The translations under genes and the position numbers were made by a program. The notes beneath the pieces were generated by a model, which had not been told where the DNA came from, ran no database searches, and was given only the letters and a program-made list of their open reading frames with translations. Source: Streptomyces sp. NRRL B-1347 (GTDB taxonomy: Bacteria > Actinomycetota > Actinomycetes > Streptomycetales > Streptomycetaceae). From it: DNA of 64,000 nucleotides. Positions 44,536 to 53,608 of the stretch are shown one piece after another. Positions within the stretch are counted from its first letter, which is position 1. Every line of letters begins with the position of its first letter. The stretch spans positions 98,867-162,866 of the forward strand of contig NZ_JOJM01000031.1 in NCBI RefSeq assembly GCF_000720325.1. The letters run 5' to 3'.

Positions 44536-45816
44536 CGGGGCACGCTCCCGGGTCGGAGCGCGCTCGGTGTCTGCGTTGTCGCCATCGTCGTCCTCTACGG
44601 GTCTGCGCGCGTGCGTCCCACGCGAGCGCGTCACATCGGCGTGCCCTGGCCGGCAGGCGTTTCCGGGAGGACCACGGTGACCGCCCGCGGGGGCGTGGCA
44701 CGGGGAGACACGTCGGACCCGGCGAGGGCGGGGTCGCCGACAACCGCCGGCGCCGTCGGCACGGCCGTCGGCACCGCTGTCGTGCCGGTGTCGGCCCGGT
44801 GATCCTCCCGCCGGAGGCTATCCGCGGCCGATACCGCCCTCCACCCCTATCCGTCCCCTAGCGGGCCGCCCGCCGCGGCTCCGCGGTGTGGCCCAGCGCA
44901 CAAAGAATGCTTTGCGACGGCGGCCGGGGCGTTCGGCCGAGTTCGCGTGCGCCCGGGGCGAGTTGCCGCTCCCGTTCGCGCGGCCAAAGCGAGCGGCGGC
45001 CGGAAACGTGCACGTAACAATGTGACGCGGACGGCACTCCGGTCGGCGGGTGCTCCCCGCCGTGCGGCGGGGCTTCCGCCGGTAACTCGGAGGTGACGTC
45101 GCCCGGGCCGGTGGGGCTCCTGGAAACTTTCACAGGGAATTTTGCCGTCGGATTGCCGCTGGATTGTTTTTGGTTTCCGTTCCGGAGGGGCTCCTTTGAG
45201 GTGCCCGCTGTGACGCTTGCCTAACGCATTCTTAACACCTGACAGGACAGGGGCGCCGATGGCCGGTCCGCGACAGGCCGTCAAATCGGTGTGGGGCGCG
45301 GGGCTTTGGGTAGCCGGAGCGGCAGTGGATCAAGAAGTGGCGGCTTCTGGAGGCAGGCCCCGGGGGGTAGGGCCGGGTGTGCCGTGCTTGCCGGGATCAC
45401 CCCCTCATAGGGCCTGTGGTCAGGCATGTTTCCGGACAGTGTGGCTCGATGGGCGCTGGGTCACGGAGCCATGGCCGGTTGAGCTTTCTCCTTTCTCACA
45501 ATTGGAGTTCAAGGTTCCGTATGGGTGCGACCGGTCGCCGGAGCCTATATCACAGACAGGGCCGGAGTGGGGAGGGCTGAACGTTGCGAGTCATCGTGGA
45601 TTTGGGGGGTGGGCACGCTTCTTTCGGGGCTACCTCGGCGTCAAGTTTCAGTCATAGTTGTGTTGTTGACTGAGTGCCCCAAGAGTCCCGGCGGAGATAT
45701 TTGGAATTCTCCCTGGTATCCTGCTCCAGGCTCCTGCGGCAACTTGATGAGTGCGATATGCGAATAAGGCGCCCAGTGCAGTTTGCGATAATTTCTTACG
45801 GGGAGGAAACCGCACT
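44536..45816. other. Long intergenic region upstream of the LAL regulator
   Basis: 1281 bp without a convincing gene. GC content falls markedly between 45,130 and 45,816 (for example TTGTTTTTGG near 45,162 and CTTAACACC near 45,230), unlike the coding DNA around it. It must contain the divergent promoters. A GGGGAGG ribosome site lies at 45800-45806. Open frames at 45,217-45,657 and 44,677-44,802 lack coding character. Confidence 0.6.
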
Positions 45817-48666
45817 ATGAGCCTGGTCGAGCGAGTCGATGAGTGGGCTCTCTTGGAGGACGTACTGGCGAACAGCGCGGAGCGGCCTTCCCGTGTTGTG
45901 TTGATAAGAGGGCCGGTGGCCACCGGCAAGAGCGAGCTGCTGAACAGCGTCGCCGACGAGGCCGAGGCACGAGGCCTGACCGTGCTCAAGGCGACGGGTT
46001 TACGAGCCGAGCGCAGGACGCCCATGGCGGTCTTCGGTCAACTGCTCCTCCACGCCGACCAGATGGCGGAGCAGGACGCCGGGGCGACCGCGCGGGTGGC
46101 GCGCCTGCTCGACGACGCCAAGTTCACCGCCATGCTCCGCGACCCCGACAGCGAGCGCGAGGAGCACGTACGCGCCCACGTGATGCGGTCCCTGACCATG
46201 GCCCTGCGCGGCCTGGCCCGGGGCGGGCCGCTGGCCGTCCTCATCGACGACGTCCAGTACGCCGACATCCCCTCGCTCCAGTGCCTGCAGTACGCGCTGC
46301 GCGAGCTGCGCGCCAAGCCCGTCGTGATCGTCCTCGGCCTGCGGACCGGGCCGCACGCCGAACGGCCCATGTTCAGCGCGGAACTGCTGCGCCACCCGCG
46401 CCTCACCCAGCTGCGGCTCACCACCCTCGGTGAGGCCGGCACGGCCGAGCTGCTGCGCGCCCACCTCGACGGGACCGCGGCCCACGGCCTCGCGCCCGAC
46501 GTCCACCGGCTCAGTGGCGGCAACCCCCTGCTCGTCCGGGCCCTCATCCACGACCTGCTCGCCCACGGACCGCTCGACCACGACCACCGGGCCGCCGGGC
46601 AGGGCGCCGACAGCACCCTGCCCGCCGGGCGGACCGTGCCCGCGGGCGACGCCTACCGGCAGTCCGTGCTCAGCTGCCTGCACCGGGGCGAGGACGCCGT
46701 CCTCGCCGTCGCCCGCGGCCTCGCCGTCCTCGACGACGCCGCCTCCGACGCCACGCTCGCCGACCTGCTCGACCTCGACCGCGAGACCGTCGCGCGCTGC
46801 CTGCGCACCCTCGCGGCGGCAGGCCTGACCGGCGAGGGCGCGTTCCGCCACCCGCTGGCGCGGACTGCCGTCCTGGACGACCTGGCGCGCGAGGACCGCA
46901 TCGGGCTGCACCGGCGCGCCGCGGGCCTGCTGCGCCGCCACGGCGCCGAACCGCCCGTCGTGGCCCGGCACATCGTCGCCACCGGCGAGGTCGAGGGCGC
47001 CGAGTCCCTCGACGTGCTGTGGGAGACGGCCACCCGCGCCCGGCGCGACGAGGACGTCTCGCTCGCCATCGCCTGCCTCCACCTGGCCGACGAGACCTGC
47101 CCGCGCGGGGAGCGGCGCAGCGAGATCCTCGCCGAACTGGCCCGCCTCGCCTGGCGGGTGCGGCCCTCGACCCTCGGTCCGCACCTGGGCGCGCTGCGCG
47201 CCGCCTTCGACGAGGGCTGGCTCGCCGAGCAGGCCGTGCCCGTGCTGATCTCGGGCCTGCTCTGGCAGGGCAGGTTCGACGAGGCCGCCGAGGTCGCCCG
47301 CAAGGGCCAGGTCGCCTACGAGGGGGCGTCCGCCGTCAGTGGATACCTGGCGTCGGGCTCCGTGCGCACCACCTACCCCACGCTGCGCGAGCGCATCGGC
47401 GCCGACAACTGGCCCGCCCCGCAAGGAACCTGGGACGTCCTGACGACGCCGGGCTGCGACCCCCGCGGCCGCGTCGGCGCCGCCCTGAACGCCGTCCTGT
47501 CCCGCGGCGTCGACCCGCACGCCGCCGACCTCGCCGAGACCGTCCTGCAGGGCACCCGGCTGAGCGACGCCACCCTGGAGACGCTCACCTCCGCCCTGTC
47601 CGTACTGATCTACTGCGACCGGCTCGGCCGGGCCGCGCACTGGTGCGACGCGCTCCTGCGCGAGGCCACCAGGCTCGGCGGCCCCGGCTGGCAGGCGCCG
47701 CTGTCCGCGGTCAGGGCGACCATCGCCCTGCGCCAGGGCAACGCGCCGGACGCCGTGCGGTACGCGCTCACCGCCCTGTCGTGGATCTCGCCCCAGGGCT
47801 GGGGCGTCGGCATCGGCTCGATCCTCGCCACCCTGGTCTCGGCGCACACCGCGATGGGCCAGTACGAGCAGGCCATGTCGTATCTGGACCACCACATCCC
47901 GGAGGGCCTCCCGGAGACCCGCTACGGCCTGGAGCTCAGCTACGCGCGCGGTCAGCTCTACGCCGCCATGGGGCGCGTGCGTCCGGCCCTCGACGACTTC
48001 CTGACCTGCGGCGAGCTGATGATGCGCTGGGGCATCGACCAGCCGGCGCTCGTGCCGTGGCGGTCCGCGGCCGCGGAGATGCACCTGCGCACCGGCGGCG
48101 AGGCCGAGGCCGACCGGCTCGTCAGGGAGCAGCTGGCCAAGTGCGGCCCCGGCCAGTCCCGCACCCGCGCCCAGACGCTGCGCGTGCTCGCCGAGGTGGC
48201 GGGCCTGCGACGGCACCACCACGCGCTGCACGAGGCGATCGAGGAACTGGAGAAGTGCGAGGACCGGCTCGAACTGGTGCGGGCCCTGGGGGCGCTGAGC
48301 CGTTCCCACCACGCCCTGGGCGACCTCGGCCAGGCGCGGATGATGGCGCGGCGGGCGTGGCGCATCGCGCGGGACGCGCGGGCGGAGGCGCTGTGCGAAC
48401 AGCTGCTGCCGTACGGCGACGGCGAGGCGGGCGCGGCGGAGCGCCCGGCGCGGGACGGGGAGGCCTGCCCGGCGGAGGAACTCACCGACGCGGAGCGGCG
48501 CGTGGCGTCCCTGGCGTCCTTCGGGCACAGCAATCGCGAGATAGCGCGCAAGCTGTTCATCACCGTCAGTACGGTCGAACAGCATCTGACGCGGGTCTAC
48601 CGGAAGTTGAACGTCTCCCGCCGCAAGGATCTCCCGCACGATCTGCTGGCGGACACGGCGTGCTGA
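45817..48666 (+). CDS. LAL-type LuxR family transcriptional regulator
   Basis: A 949-residue large ATP-binding LuxR regulator. Walker A is RGPVATGKSEL (31-41) and Walker B LAVLIDDVQYAD (139-150). A long helical middle follows, and the LuxR HTH is in the last ~65 residues (LTDAERRVASLASFGHSNREIARKLFITVSTVEQHLTRVYRKL). LAL proteins are typical cluster-situated activators of macrolide and polyene PKS genes. Codon 62 (46000-46002) is TTA, so translation should depend on the developmental leucyl-tRNA of bldA. ATG 45817 follows GGGGAGG. It is convergent with the small ABC-like gene. Confidence 0.95.
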   Translation: MSLVERVDEWALLEDVLANSAERPSRVVLIRGPVATGKSELLNSVADEAEARGLTVLKATGLRAERRTPMAVFGQLLLHADQMAEQDAGATARVARLLDDAKFTAMLRDPDSEREEHVRAHVMRSLTMALRGLARGGPLAVLIDDVQYADIPSLQCLQYALRELRAKPVVIVLGLRTGPHAERPMFSAELLRHPRLTQLRLTTLGEAGTAELLRAHLDGTAAHGLAPDVHRLSGGNPLLVRALIHDLLAHGPLDHDHRAAGQGADSTLPAGRTVPAGDAYRQSVLSCLHRGEDAVLAVARGLAVLDDAASDATLADLLDLDRETVARCLRTLAAAGLTGEGAFRHPLARTAVLDDLAREDRIGLHRRAAGLLRRHGAEPPVVARHIVATGEVEGAESLDVLWETATRARRDEDVSLAIACLHLADETCPRGERRSEILAELARLAWRVRPSTLGPHLGALRAAFDEGWLAEQAVPVLISGLLWQGRFDEAAEVARKGQVAYEGASAVSGYLASGSVRTTYPTLRERIGADNWPAPQGTWDVLTTPGCDPRGRVGAALNAVLSRGVDPHAADLAETVLQGTRLSDATLETLTSALSVLIYCDRLGRAAHWCDALLREATRLGGPGWQAPLSAVRATIALRQGNAPDAVRYALTALSWISPQGWGVGIGSILATLVSAHTAMGQYEQAMSYLDHHIPEGLPETRYGLELSYARGQLYAAMGRVRPALDDFLTCGELMMRWGIDQPALVPWRSAAAEMHLRTGGEAEADRLVREQLAKCGPGQSRTRAQTLRVLAEVAGLRRHHHALHEAIEELEKCEDRLELVRALGALSRSHHALGDLGQARMMARRAWRIARDARAEALCEQLLPYGDGEAGAAERPARDGEACPAEELTDAERRVASLASFGHSNREIARKLFITVSTVEQHLTRVYRKLNVSRRKDLPHDLLADTAC

Positions 48667-48771
48667 CCCGGCCGTGGCGTTCTGACAACGTTGTGCCGGC
48701 CGCCGGTGGCCACCAGTGGGGGGTGGCGGCCGCGGTCGGCGCCCCCGCTGGGGCGGCGGTGCGGGGCTCCG

Positions 48772-49530
48772 TCAGCGGGCGGTCGGCAGACAGCCGCAGC
48801 GCACCTGTCCCTCGCAGAACATGAACAGACGGTCCGTCATGCGCCGTGCCACCTCCGGGGACGAGGAGGAGAACACCACGGTCCCGGTCGACGCCGCGTA
48901 GCGGCCGAGGACCCGGTGGAGGATCTTCTCCGACACCTCGTCCACGTCGTCCAGGGGACGGCACAGCAGGAGCAGCTTCGGCACGTGCAGCAGCGCGCAG
49001 CCGACGGCGGTGCGGGAGCGCTGACCCGGGGTGAGCGCGGCGACGGGCGTGCGCTCGACGGACCGCAGGTCCAGGGCGTCAGTTAAGTCCGTCGCGCGCT
49101 CCGCGGCCGTCTCCGGAGGCAGACCGTGCCGCAGAGCCGTGCCCACGAGGACATCGTGAACTGCCCCTTCGGGCAACGGCATGCCCGAAGGGACGACCCC
49201 GACGAGCCGCCGCACGGCCTCGGGGTCGGTCCGGGTGTCCCGCCCGTGGACGGCGACGGTGGCGGCGAAGGACCCGCCCGGACCGTCGTCGTCGAGCAGC
49301 CGGTCCAGGAACCGGTCCGCCGATGCGTCGTCGGAGACGACCGCGAGGCACGCGTGGCGCTCGACCCGCAGGAGGCTGTCGTGGCCAAGCGCCCCTTCGT
49401 GCGCCGCCGCCGCGCCGCCGCCCGTGGGCCGCACCTCCAGGGCCATCGGCTCCAGCCGGGCTCCGCCGGGCGCGGCGCCCGGACGGTGGTCGTGCACCGC
49501 GAACCTTCGGCTCTCCGGCCCTGGATGCAT
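48772..49530 (-). CDS. Degenerate ABC-ATPase-like protein lacking Walker A
   Basis: A 252-residue protein starting at ATG 49530 after AGGAGG. The C-terminal half matches an ABC ATPase: LTPGQRSRTAVGCALL stands in for the LSGGQ signature, followed by HVPKLLLLCRPLDDVDE where DEP is replaced by CRP. The N-terminal half, where GxxGxGKS should be, reads RHACLAVVSDDASADRFLDRLL, so ATP hydrolysis is unlikely. A C-terminal CEGQVRCGC carries cysteines. It may act as a structural or regulatory partner, or be a decaying gene. The clean ribosome site, intact frame and an upstream palindrome favour a functional protein. Codon 149 (49084-49086) is TTA. Confidence 0.7.
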   Translation of the reverse strand: MHPGPESRRFAVHDHRPGAAPGGARLEPMALEVRPTGGGAAAAHEGALGHDSLLRVERHACLAVVSDDASADRFLDRLLDDDGPGGSFAATVAVHGRDTRTDPEAVRRLVGVVPSGMPLPEGAVHDVLVGTALRHGLPPETAAERATDLTDALDLRSVERTPVAALTPGQRSRTAVGCALLHVPKLLLLCRPLDDVDEVSEKILHRVLGRYAASTGTVVFSSSSPEVARRMTDRLFMFCEGQVRCGCLPTAR

Positions 49531-50036
49531 GAAGCCTCCTCTGGATAGTGATTGTTGAACAATTCGTCACGCGGGAACTGATCCGGGCGTGTGGTGCGGC
49601 CACCATAGATCATTTCAAGGCGGCTCCTGACTTTCGTACAGTCTTCAGGATCGAAGCCGCGCTACTAAAGTACTCATTGCGTCTGGTGCAACATTTCGTG
49701 CCCCTTGAGAACCGTCGTTCGGGCGCGCGTTACGGTGCTATGAGCGTGAACGCAACAGTGACCGAGCGCGGGTGCGGGTGTGCCGGCCACGCACCTCTAG
49801 GTGCCGTAAGGGGATGTTGAGGGGTTTCTCCGTCCCCCGAAGGCGCCGAGATAATCAAGGGCACCGTCAGACGTGCCGTGTATCGGAGGCGATTCGCGGG
49901 CCCGACCGGCCCCCGTGGGGCAGGGCACGGGCCGTGCTGATCGCGGACCTTCCTCCTGCTGCCGCAGCCCGGCTCCCCCCGCGGCCGTCTGCAACGTACG
50001 CCGGGCCGGCCTCCACCACGGTCAGAGGAGTATCCG
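49531..50036. other. Divergent intergenic region, ABC-like gene / flavin oxidase
   Basis: 506 bp without a convincing gene. It is AT-richer than average at 49,545-49,740. It contains palindrome ATTGTTGAACAAT (49551-49563), the inverted repeat GCACCT-CT-AGGTGC (49791-49804), and the ribosome site AGAGGAG (50024-50030) for the oxidase. Confidence 0.6.
49551..49563. promoter_or_regulatory. Palindrome ATTGTTGAACAAT upstream of the ABC-like gene
   Basis: A perfect 6+1+6 palindrome ending 21 nt before the start of the ABC-like gene, within an AT-rich promoter zone. Operator candidate. Confidence 0.45.
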
Positions 50037-51716
50037 TTGGTTGCCCTCAACGGTAGTTCGCGTCTCGGGACAGCAGATTCCCTAACGATGCTGGGCCCGG
50101 ACTTTCCCTTCGCGTACGACGAATGGCTGGCGAGTCCGCACGGCCTCGGCGAAATTCCCGCGGCGGAGTTCGGCACGCCCGTCGCCGTGATCGGGGCGGG
50201 GATATCGGGCCTCGTCACCGCCTACGAGCTGATGCGGCTCGGGCTGCGCCCCGTCGTCCACGAGGCGGGACCGGTCGGCGGGCGCATGCGCTCGGCCGCG
50301 TTCGAGAGCCGTCCGGACACCGTGGCCGAGCTCGGCGCCATGCGCTTCCCCGCGTCGGCGACCGCGCTGCGCCACTACATGGACCTGGTCGGCCTTCGCA
50401 CCCGGCCCTTCCCCAATCCGCTCACCGAAGCCAGCGGCTCCACCGTCGTGGCCCTCGGCGACGACCGGCACTACGCCCGGCACGCGGGCGAACTCCCCGA
50501 CGTCTACCAGGAAGTCGGCATGGCCTGGGACAAGGCACTCCAGGAGCACGCCGAGCTGTTCGCCATGGACGACGCGATCCGCCGCCGCGACACCGCCGCC
50601 ATCAAAGCCATCTGGAACCCGCTGGTACGCGCCCTGGACGACCAGTCCTTCTACGGCTTCATCGCCCGGTCACCCGCGTTCCAGTCCTTCAAGTACCGCG
50701 AGATATTCGGCCAGGTCGGCTTCGGCGCGGGCGGCTGGGACACCGACTTCCCCAACTCCATCCTGGAGATCCTGCGGGTCGTCTACACCGGCGCGGAGGA
50801 CGACCACCGGCTCGTCGTCGGCGGCTCCCAGCAACTGCCGCTCCGCCTGTGGTCCCACGCGCCCGACGACCTCGCGCACTGGCCGGCCGGCACCTCCCTG
50901 GAGTCGCTGCACCGCGGCGGGCCCCGCGGCGGCGTCGCCCGCCTTCGGCGCGGCCCGCGCGGCATCACCGTCCACGAGCACGACGGCACCGCCCACACCT
51001 ACCCGGTGGCTGTCTTCACCCCGCAGAAACGCACCCTGGTCACGAACGTCCGCTGCGACCGGGCGCTGCTGCCCACGCCCGTGTGGACCGCCGTGGAGCG
51101 CAGCCACTACATGGGCTCGTCCAAGCTCTTCGTCCTCGTCGACCGCCCCTTCTGGCGCGAGCGCGACCCGCTCACCGGCCGCGAGGTGATGAGCACGACC
51201 CTCACCGACCGCATGCCCCGCGGCGTCTACCTCTTCGACGAGGGCCCCGACCGCCCCGGCGTCATGTGCCTGTCGTACACCTGGAACGACGACTCCCTGA
51301 AGATGGCCCCGCTGACCGCGGAGGAGCGCCTCGACGGCGTCCTGGACGCGCTCGCCCCCATCTACCCGGACGTCGACATCCGCTCCCGCCTCATCGCGCC
51401 GCCCCGCACGGTGACCTGGGAGACCGACCCCCACTTCCAGGGCGCCTTCAAGGCCAACCTGCCTGGTCACTACCGCTACCAGCGGCGCCTGTTCACCCAC
51501 TTCATGCAGGACTGCCTCACCCCGGACCAGCGCGGCTTCTTCCTCGCCGGTGACGACGTCTCCTGGACCGCGGGCTTCGCCGAGGGCGCCGTGACGACCG
51601 GGCTCAACGCCTGCTGGGGCGTGCTGCGCCACCTCGGCGGCGCCACCCGGCCGCTGAACCCGGGCCCCGGCGACCTGTTCGCCTCGCTCGCACCGATCGA
51701 CCTGCCCGACGACTGA
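50037..51716 (+). CDS. Flavin-dependent amino-acid monooxygenase / amine oxidase (tryptophan 2-monooxygenase-like)
   Basis: About 559 residues from TTG 50037, six bases after AGAGGAG; no ATG or GTG is better placed. The FAD-binding motif VIGAGISGLVTAYELMRLG (51-69) and EAGPVGGRMRS (76-86) are intact, as is the C-terminal FAD motif FFLAGDDVSWTAGFAEGAVTTGLNA. The opening LGPDFPFAYDEWLASPHGLG is typical of IaaM-like monooxygenases. These oxidatively decarboxylate an amino acid to its amide. In several macrolide clusters a related enzyme converts arginine to 4-guanidinobutyramide for the PKS starter. With the ACP-only PKS loading module downstream, arginine or lysine is the likely substrate (inference). 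Confidence 0.85.
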   Translation: MVALNGSSRLGTADSLTMLGPDFPFAYDEWLASPHGLGEIPAAEFGTPVAVIGAGISGLVTAYELMRLGLRPVVHEAGPVGGRMRSAAFESRPDTVAELGAMRFPASATALRHYMDLVGLRTRPFPNPLTEASGSTVVALGDDRHYARHAGELPDVYQEVGMAWDKALQEHAELFAMDDAIRRRDTAAIKAIWNPLVRALDDQSFYGFIARSPAFQSFKYREIFGQVGFGAGGWDTDFPNSILEILRVVYTGAEDDHRLVVGGSQQLPLRLWSHAPDDLAHWPAGTSLESLHRGGPRGGVARLRRGPRGITVHEHDGTAHTYPVAVFTPQKRTLVTNVRCDRALLPTPVWTAVERSHYMGSSKLFVLVDRPFWRERDPLTGREVMSTTLTDRMPRGVYLFDEGPDRPGVMCLSYTWNDDSLKMAPLTAEERLDGVLDALAPIYPDVDIRSRLIAPPRTVTWETDPHFQGAFKANLPGHYRYQRRLFTHFMQDCLTPDQRGFFLAGDDVSWTAGFAEGAVTTGLNACWGVLRHLGGATRPLNPGPGDLFASLAPIDLPDD

Positions 51717-52359
51717 GGTGAAACACATGACGGCAGGGGCCCCGGGGCGAAAGCTCCGGGGCGCCCGTGAACAGCAGCGGCATCAGGACGAGCGTGAACA
51801 TCACGTCCACCTTGTCGCTGTTCACGGACGTCCCCAGGCACAGGCCGATCGACGCCCCGGCGAGCGCGCCCAGCGCGGCGATCCCCAGGGCGGGCACGGT
51901 CCGGCTGAGCGGCCACGACAGGTCGAGGAGCACCATGCCGACGGGCGTCATCATCAGGGACGCCACGAATCCGTACAGCGCCCCGAAGAGGATCTTCTCC
52001 ACGGCCACCAGGCGCAGCGAGATGGGTGAAAGGAGCCGGTCCTCGATCTCGCGCGTGTACGAGAAGTCCACGACGAGCGGCAGTGCCGTGTTCTGCATGC
52101 CGCCGAGGAATCCGTTCAGGGCGAGCACGCCGGGCAGCAGGACGGAACTGTAGTCGCCGTCCACATAGCCCGCGTCGCTCAGCAGCACGCCGAACACGAA
52201 CAGCGTGAAGAACGGCTGGATGATGGCCTGGCCGATGAACGTGGGGAACTGGCGCAGGGCGACGAAAACATCGCGCCACATGATGGCGCCGAAGGTGTGC
52301 AGCTGCCGCTTGGCCGGCGAAGCCCCGGTCCCCGAAGCTGCCGCAGTCGTCACGGTCAT
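51604..52359 (-). CDS. ABC-2 type permease (DrrB-like), C-terminally truncated
   Basis: Residues 1-200 from ATG 52359 match a drug-exporter permease: LHTFGAIMWRDVFVALRQFPTF, LLPGVLALNGFLGGMQNTALPLV and FSYTREIEDRLLSPISLRLVAVEKIL. They have about four membrane helices. After VLMPLLFTGAP (~51,758) homology stops. The frame continues as Arg-rich sequence antisense to the oxidase gene to 51604. The final ~60-80 residues, including at least one membrane helix, are missing, so this allele should be inactive unless the join is an artefact. The break coincides with a GC hairpin. The ATG overlaps the ATPase stop, so it forms a DrrAB-type pair with the next gene, probably exporting the polyketide. Confidence 0.8.
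   Translation of the reverse strand: MTVTTAAASGTGASPAKRQLHTFGAIMWRDVFVALRQFPTFIGQAIIQPFFTLFVFGVLLSDAGYVDGDYSSVLLPGVLALNGFLGGMQNTALPLVVDFSYTREIEDRLLSPISLRLVAVEKILFGALYGFVASLMMTPVGMVLLDLSWPLSRTVPALGIAALGALAGASIGLCLGTSVNSDKVDVMFTLVLMPLLFTGAPELSPRGPCRHVFHLSRRAGRSVRARRTGRRGPGSAAGWRRRGGAARPSRR
51736..51766. terminator. GC hairpin with GAAA tetraloop at the oxidase/permease junction
   Basis: Arms 51736-51748 and 51753-51766 with two mismatches and loop GAAA, 20 nt after the oxidase stop. It could be a terminator, but it also marks the point where the permease loses homology. Confidence 0.5.
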
Positions 52360-53330
52360 CGCAGATTCTTTCCGGTGAGGTGAAGGAAAACGTCTTCCAG
52401 GGAGACCTTTCCGATGCCGACGTCCGTGACCCGGTAGTCCCGTTCGGTCAGCGCGGTGAGCGCCGGCTGCAGCGCCTCGACCGGCTCGGTGTCGGTGTAG
52501 ATGCGGAACCGGCACGCGTCCGCGGGCGGCGTCTCCGGGTCGACCTCGTCGACCTGGCGCACCCCCGGCAGGTCCGAGAGCAGCTTCGCCACCGGCTCCG
52601 GCCCCGCTTGCGACCGCACCGTCAGGGCGAGCGTCGAGTGCGCGGGCAGCAGCGTGCCCAGGCCCTCGGGGGTGTCGAGGGCGAGCAGGGTGCCCCGGTC
52701 CACGATGCCGACGCGGTCGCACAGCTTGGCGGCCTCGTCCATGTCGTGGGTGGTGACCACCACCGTCACCCCGCGCTCGGCGAGCTCCGCGACCCGCTCG
52801 TGCACGAACAGGCGGGCCTGCGGGTCGAGTCCGGTCGCGGGCTCGTCGAGGAACAGCACGCTCGGCCGGTGGATGAGGGCCCGCGCGATCATCACGCGCT
52901 GCACCTGCCCGCCGGACATGTCGTCGACCTTCGACTTGCGGTAGTCGGCCAGGCCCATCTGATCCAGGAGCTCATCGGCCCTGCGGCGCCGCTCGGCGCG
53001 CGGGATGCCGTGGTAGGTGGCGTGGAACAGCAGGTTCTGCCGCACCGAGAGCGAGCGGTCGAGGTTGTTGCGCTGAGGCACCACCGCGAGCACCCGCTTC
53101 GCCTGTCTCGGCCGCGCGACGACGTCCACGCCGTCGATCACGACCTCGCCCGAGGTCGGCCGCACCCGGGTGGTCATCATGCCCACCGTCGTGCTCTTCC
53201 CCGCGCCGTTGGGGCCGAGCAGACCGAACACCTCACCCCGGTGCACTTCGAAGCTCAGACCGTCGACCACGCGGCGTGCGTTGGCCGCGTACTGTTTCAC
53301 CAGATTCTCAACCCGGACAGCGTATTCCAC
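52356..53330 (-). CDS. ABC transporter ATP-binding protein, DrrA-type drug exporter
   Basis: A 324-residue ATPase. It has Walker A GPNGAGKSTT (39-48), the Q-loop VVPQRNNLDRSLSV, signature DMSGGQVQRVMIARAL, Walker B SVLFLDEPATGLDP, H-loop VTTHDMDEAAKLCDRV, and the DrrA-type C-terminal domain ending SLEDVFLHLTGKNLR. It powers the adjacent permease; antibiotic-cluster pairs of this class give self-resistance or product export. Its stop overlaps the permease start (ATGA). It is divergent from the PKS across a 278-bp promoter region. Confidence 0.93.
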   Translation of the reverse strand: MEYAVRVENLVKQYAANARRVVDGLSFEVHRGEVFGLLGPNGAGKSTTVGMMTTRVRPTSGEVVIDGVDVVARPRQAKRVLAVVPQRNNLDRSLSVRQNLLFHATYHGIPRAERRRRADELLDQMGLADYRKSKVDDMSGGQVQRVMIARALIHRPSVLFLDEPATGLDPQARLFVHERVAELAERGVTVVVTTHDMDEAAKLCDRVGIVDRGTLLALDTPEGLGTLLPAHSTLALTVRSQAGPEPVAKLLSDLPGVRQVDEVDPETPPADACRFRIYTDTEPVEALQPALTALTERDYRVTDVGIGKVSLEDVFLHLTGKNLR

Positions 53331-53561
53331 GCTGCTGACCCTAGAGCCGGGCGAGAATCCCGAACACCCCTGTATCTGCCCGGCCCCGCGGCCCGATAGG
53401 GGTTTGTTAGGGGTGGGTTCGGCACCTGTGCGCTGTTACCGTGCAGCGGTATTGTGGGCAAATTTATCCGAAGTGCGGTCAGGAATTCGCGGTACGATTT
53501 CCGGGGCACACTCTCTGAATTTTCCCCGAGTACACGGTCGGGGTCATCTCCCGACGTACAG

Positions 53562-53575
53562 TCAGAAATTTCTGA
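53562..53575 (+). promoter_or_regulatory. Palindrome TCAGAAATTTCTGA in the PKS promoter region
   Basis: A perfect 14-bp palindrome 33-46 nt upstream of the PKS start codon, in an AT-rich stretch (53,445-53,580) between the divergent exporter and PKS genes. It is a candidate activator or repressor site; the LAL protein is an obvious tester. Confidence 0.5.
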
Positions 53576-53608
53576 AAGCCATCACGGCCGGTGCTACGGA
53601 GTGGAACA

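Noticed and set aside
44677..44802. A 41-codon open frame with GGGAGG upstream of a GTG
   Set aside because: The ribosome site is good, but the peptide is a low-complexity Ala/Gly/Val/Thr repeat; not enough to call a gene.
45217..45657. A 146-codon open frame in the low-GC region before the LAL gene
   Set aside because: It has no family resemblance, no ribosome site and lacks the third-position GC bias of real genes here.
51727..52029. Open frame from ATG 51727 after GAGGTG
   Set aside because: The ribosome site looks real, but the frame is antisense to the permease and has no domain; it may be a remnant start next to a suspected deletion.
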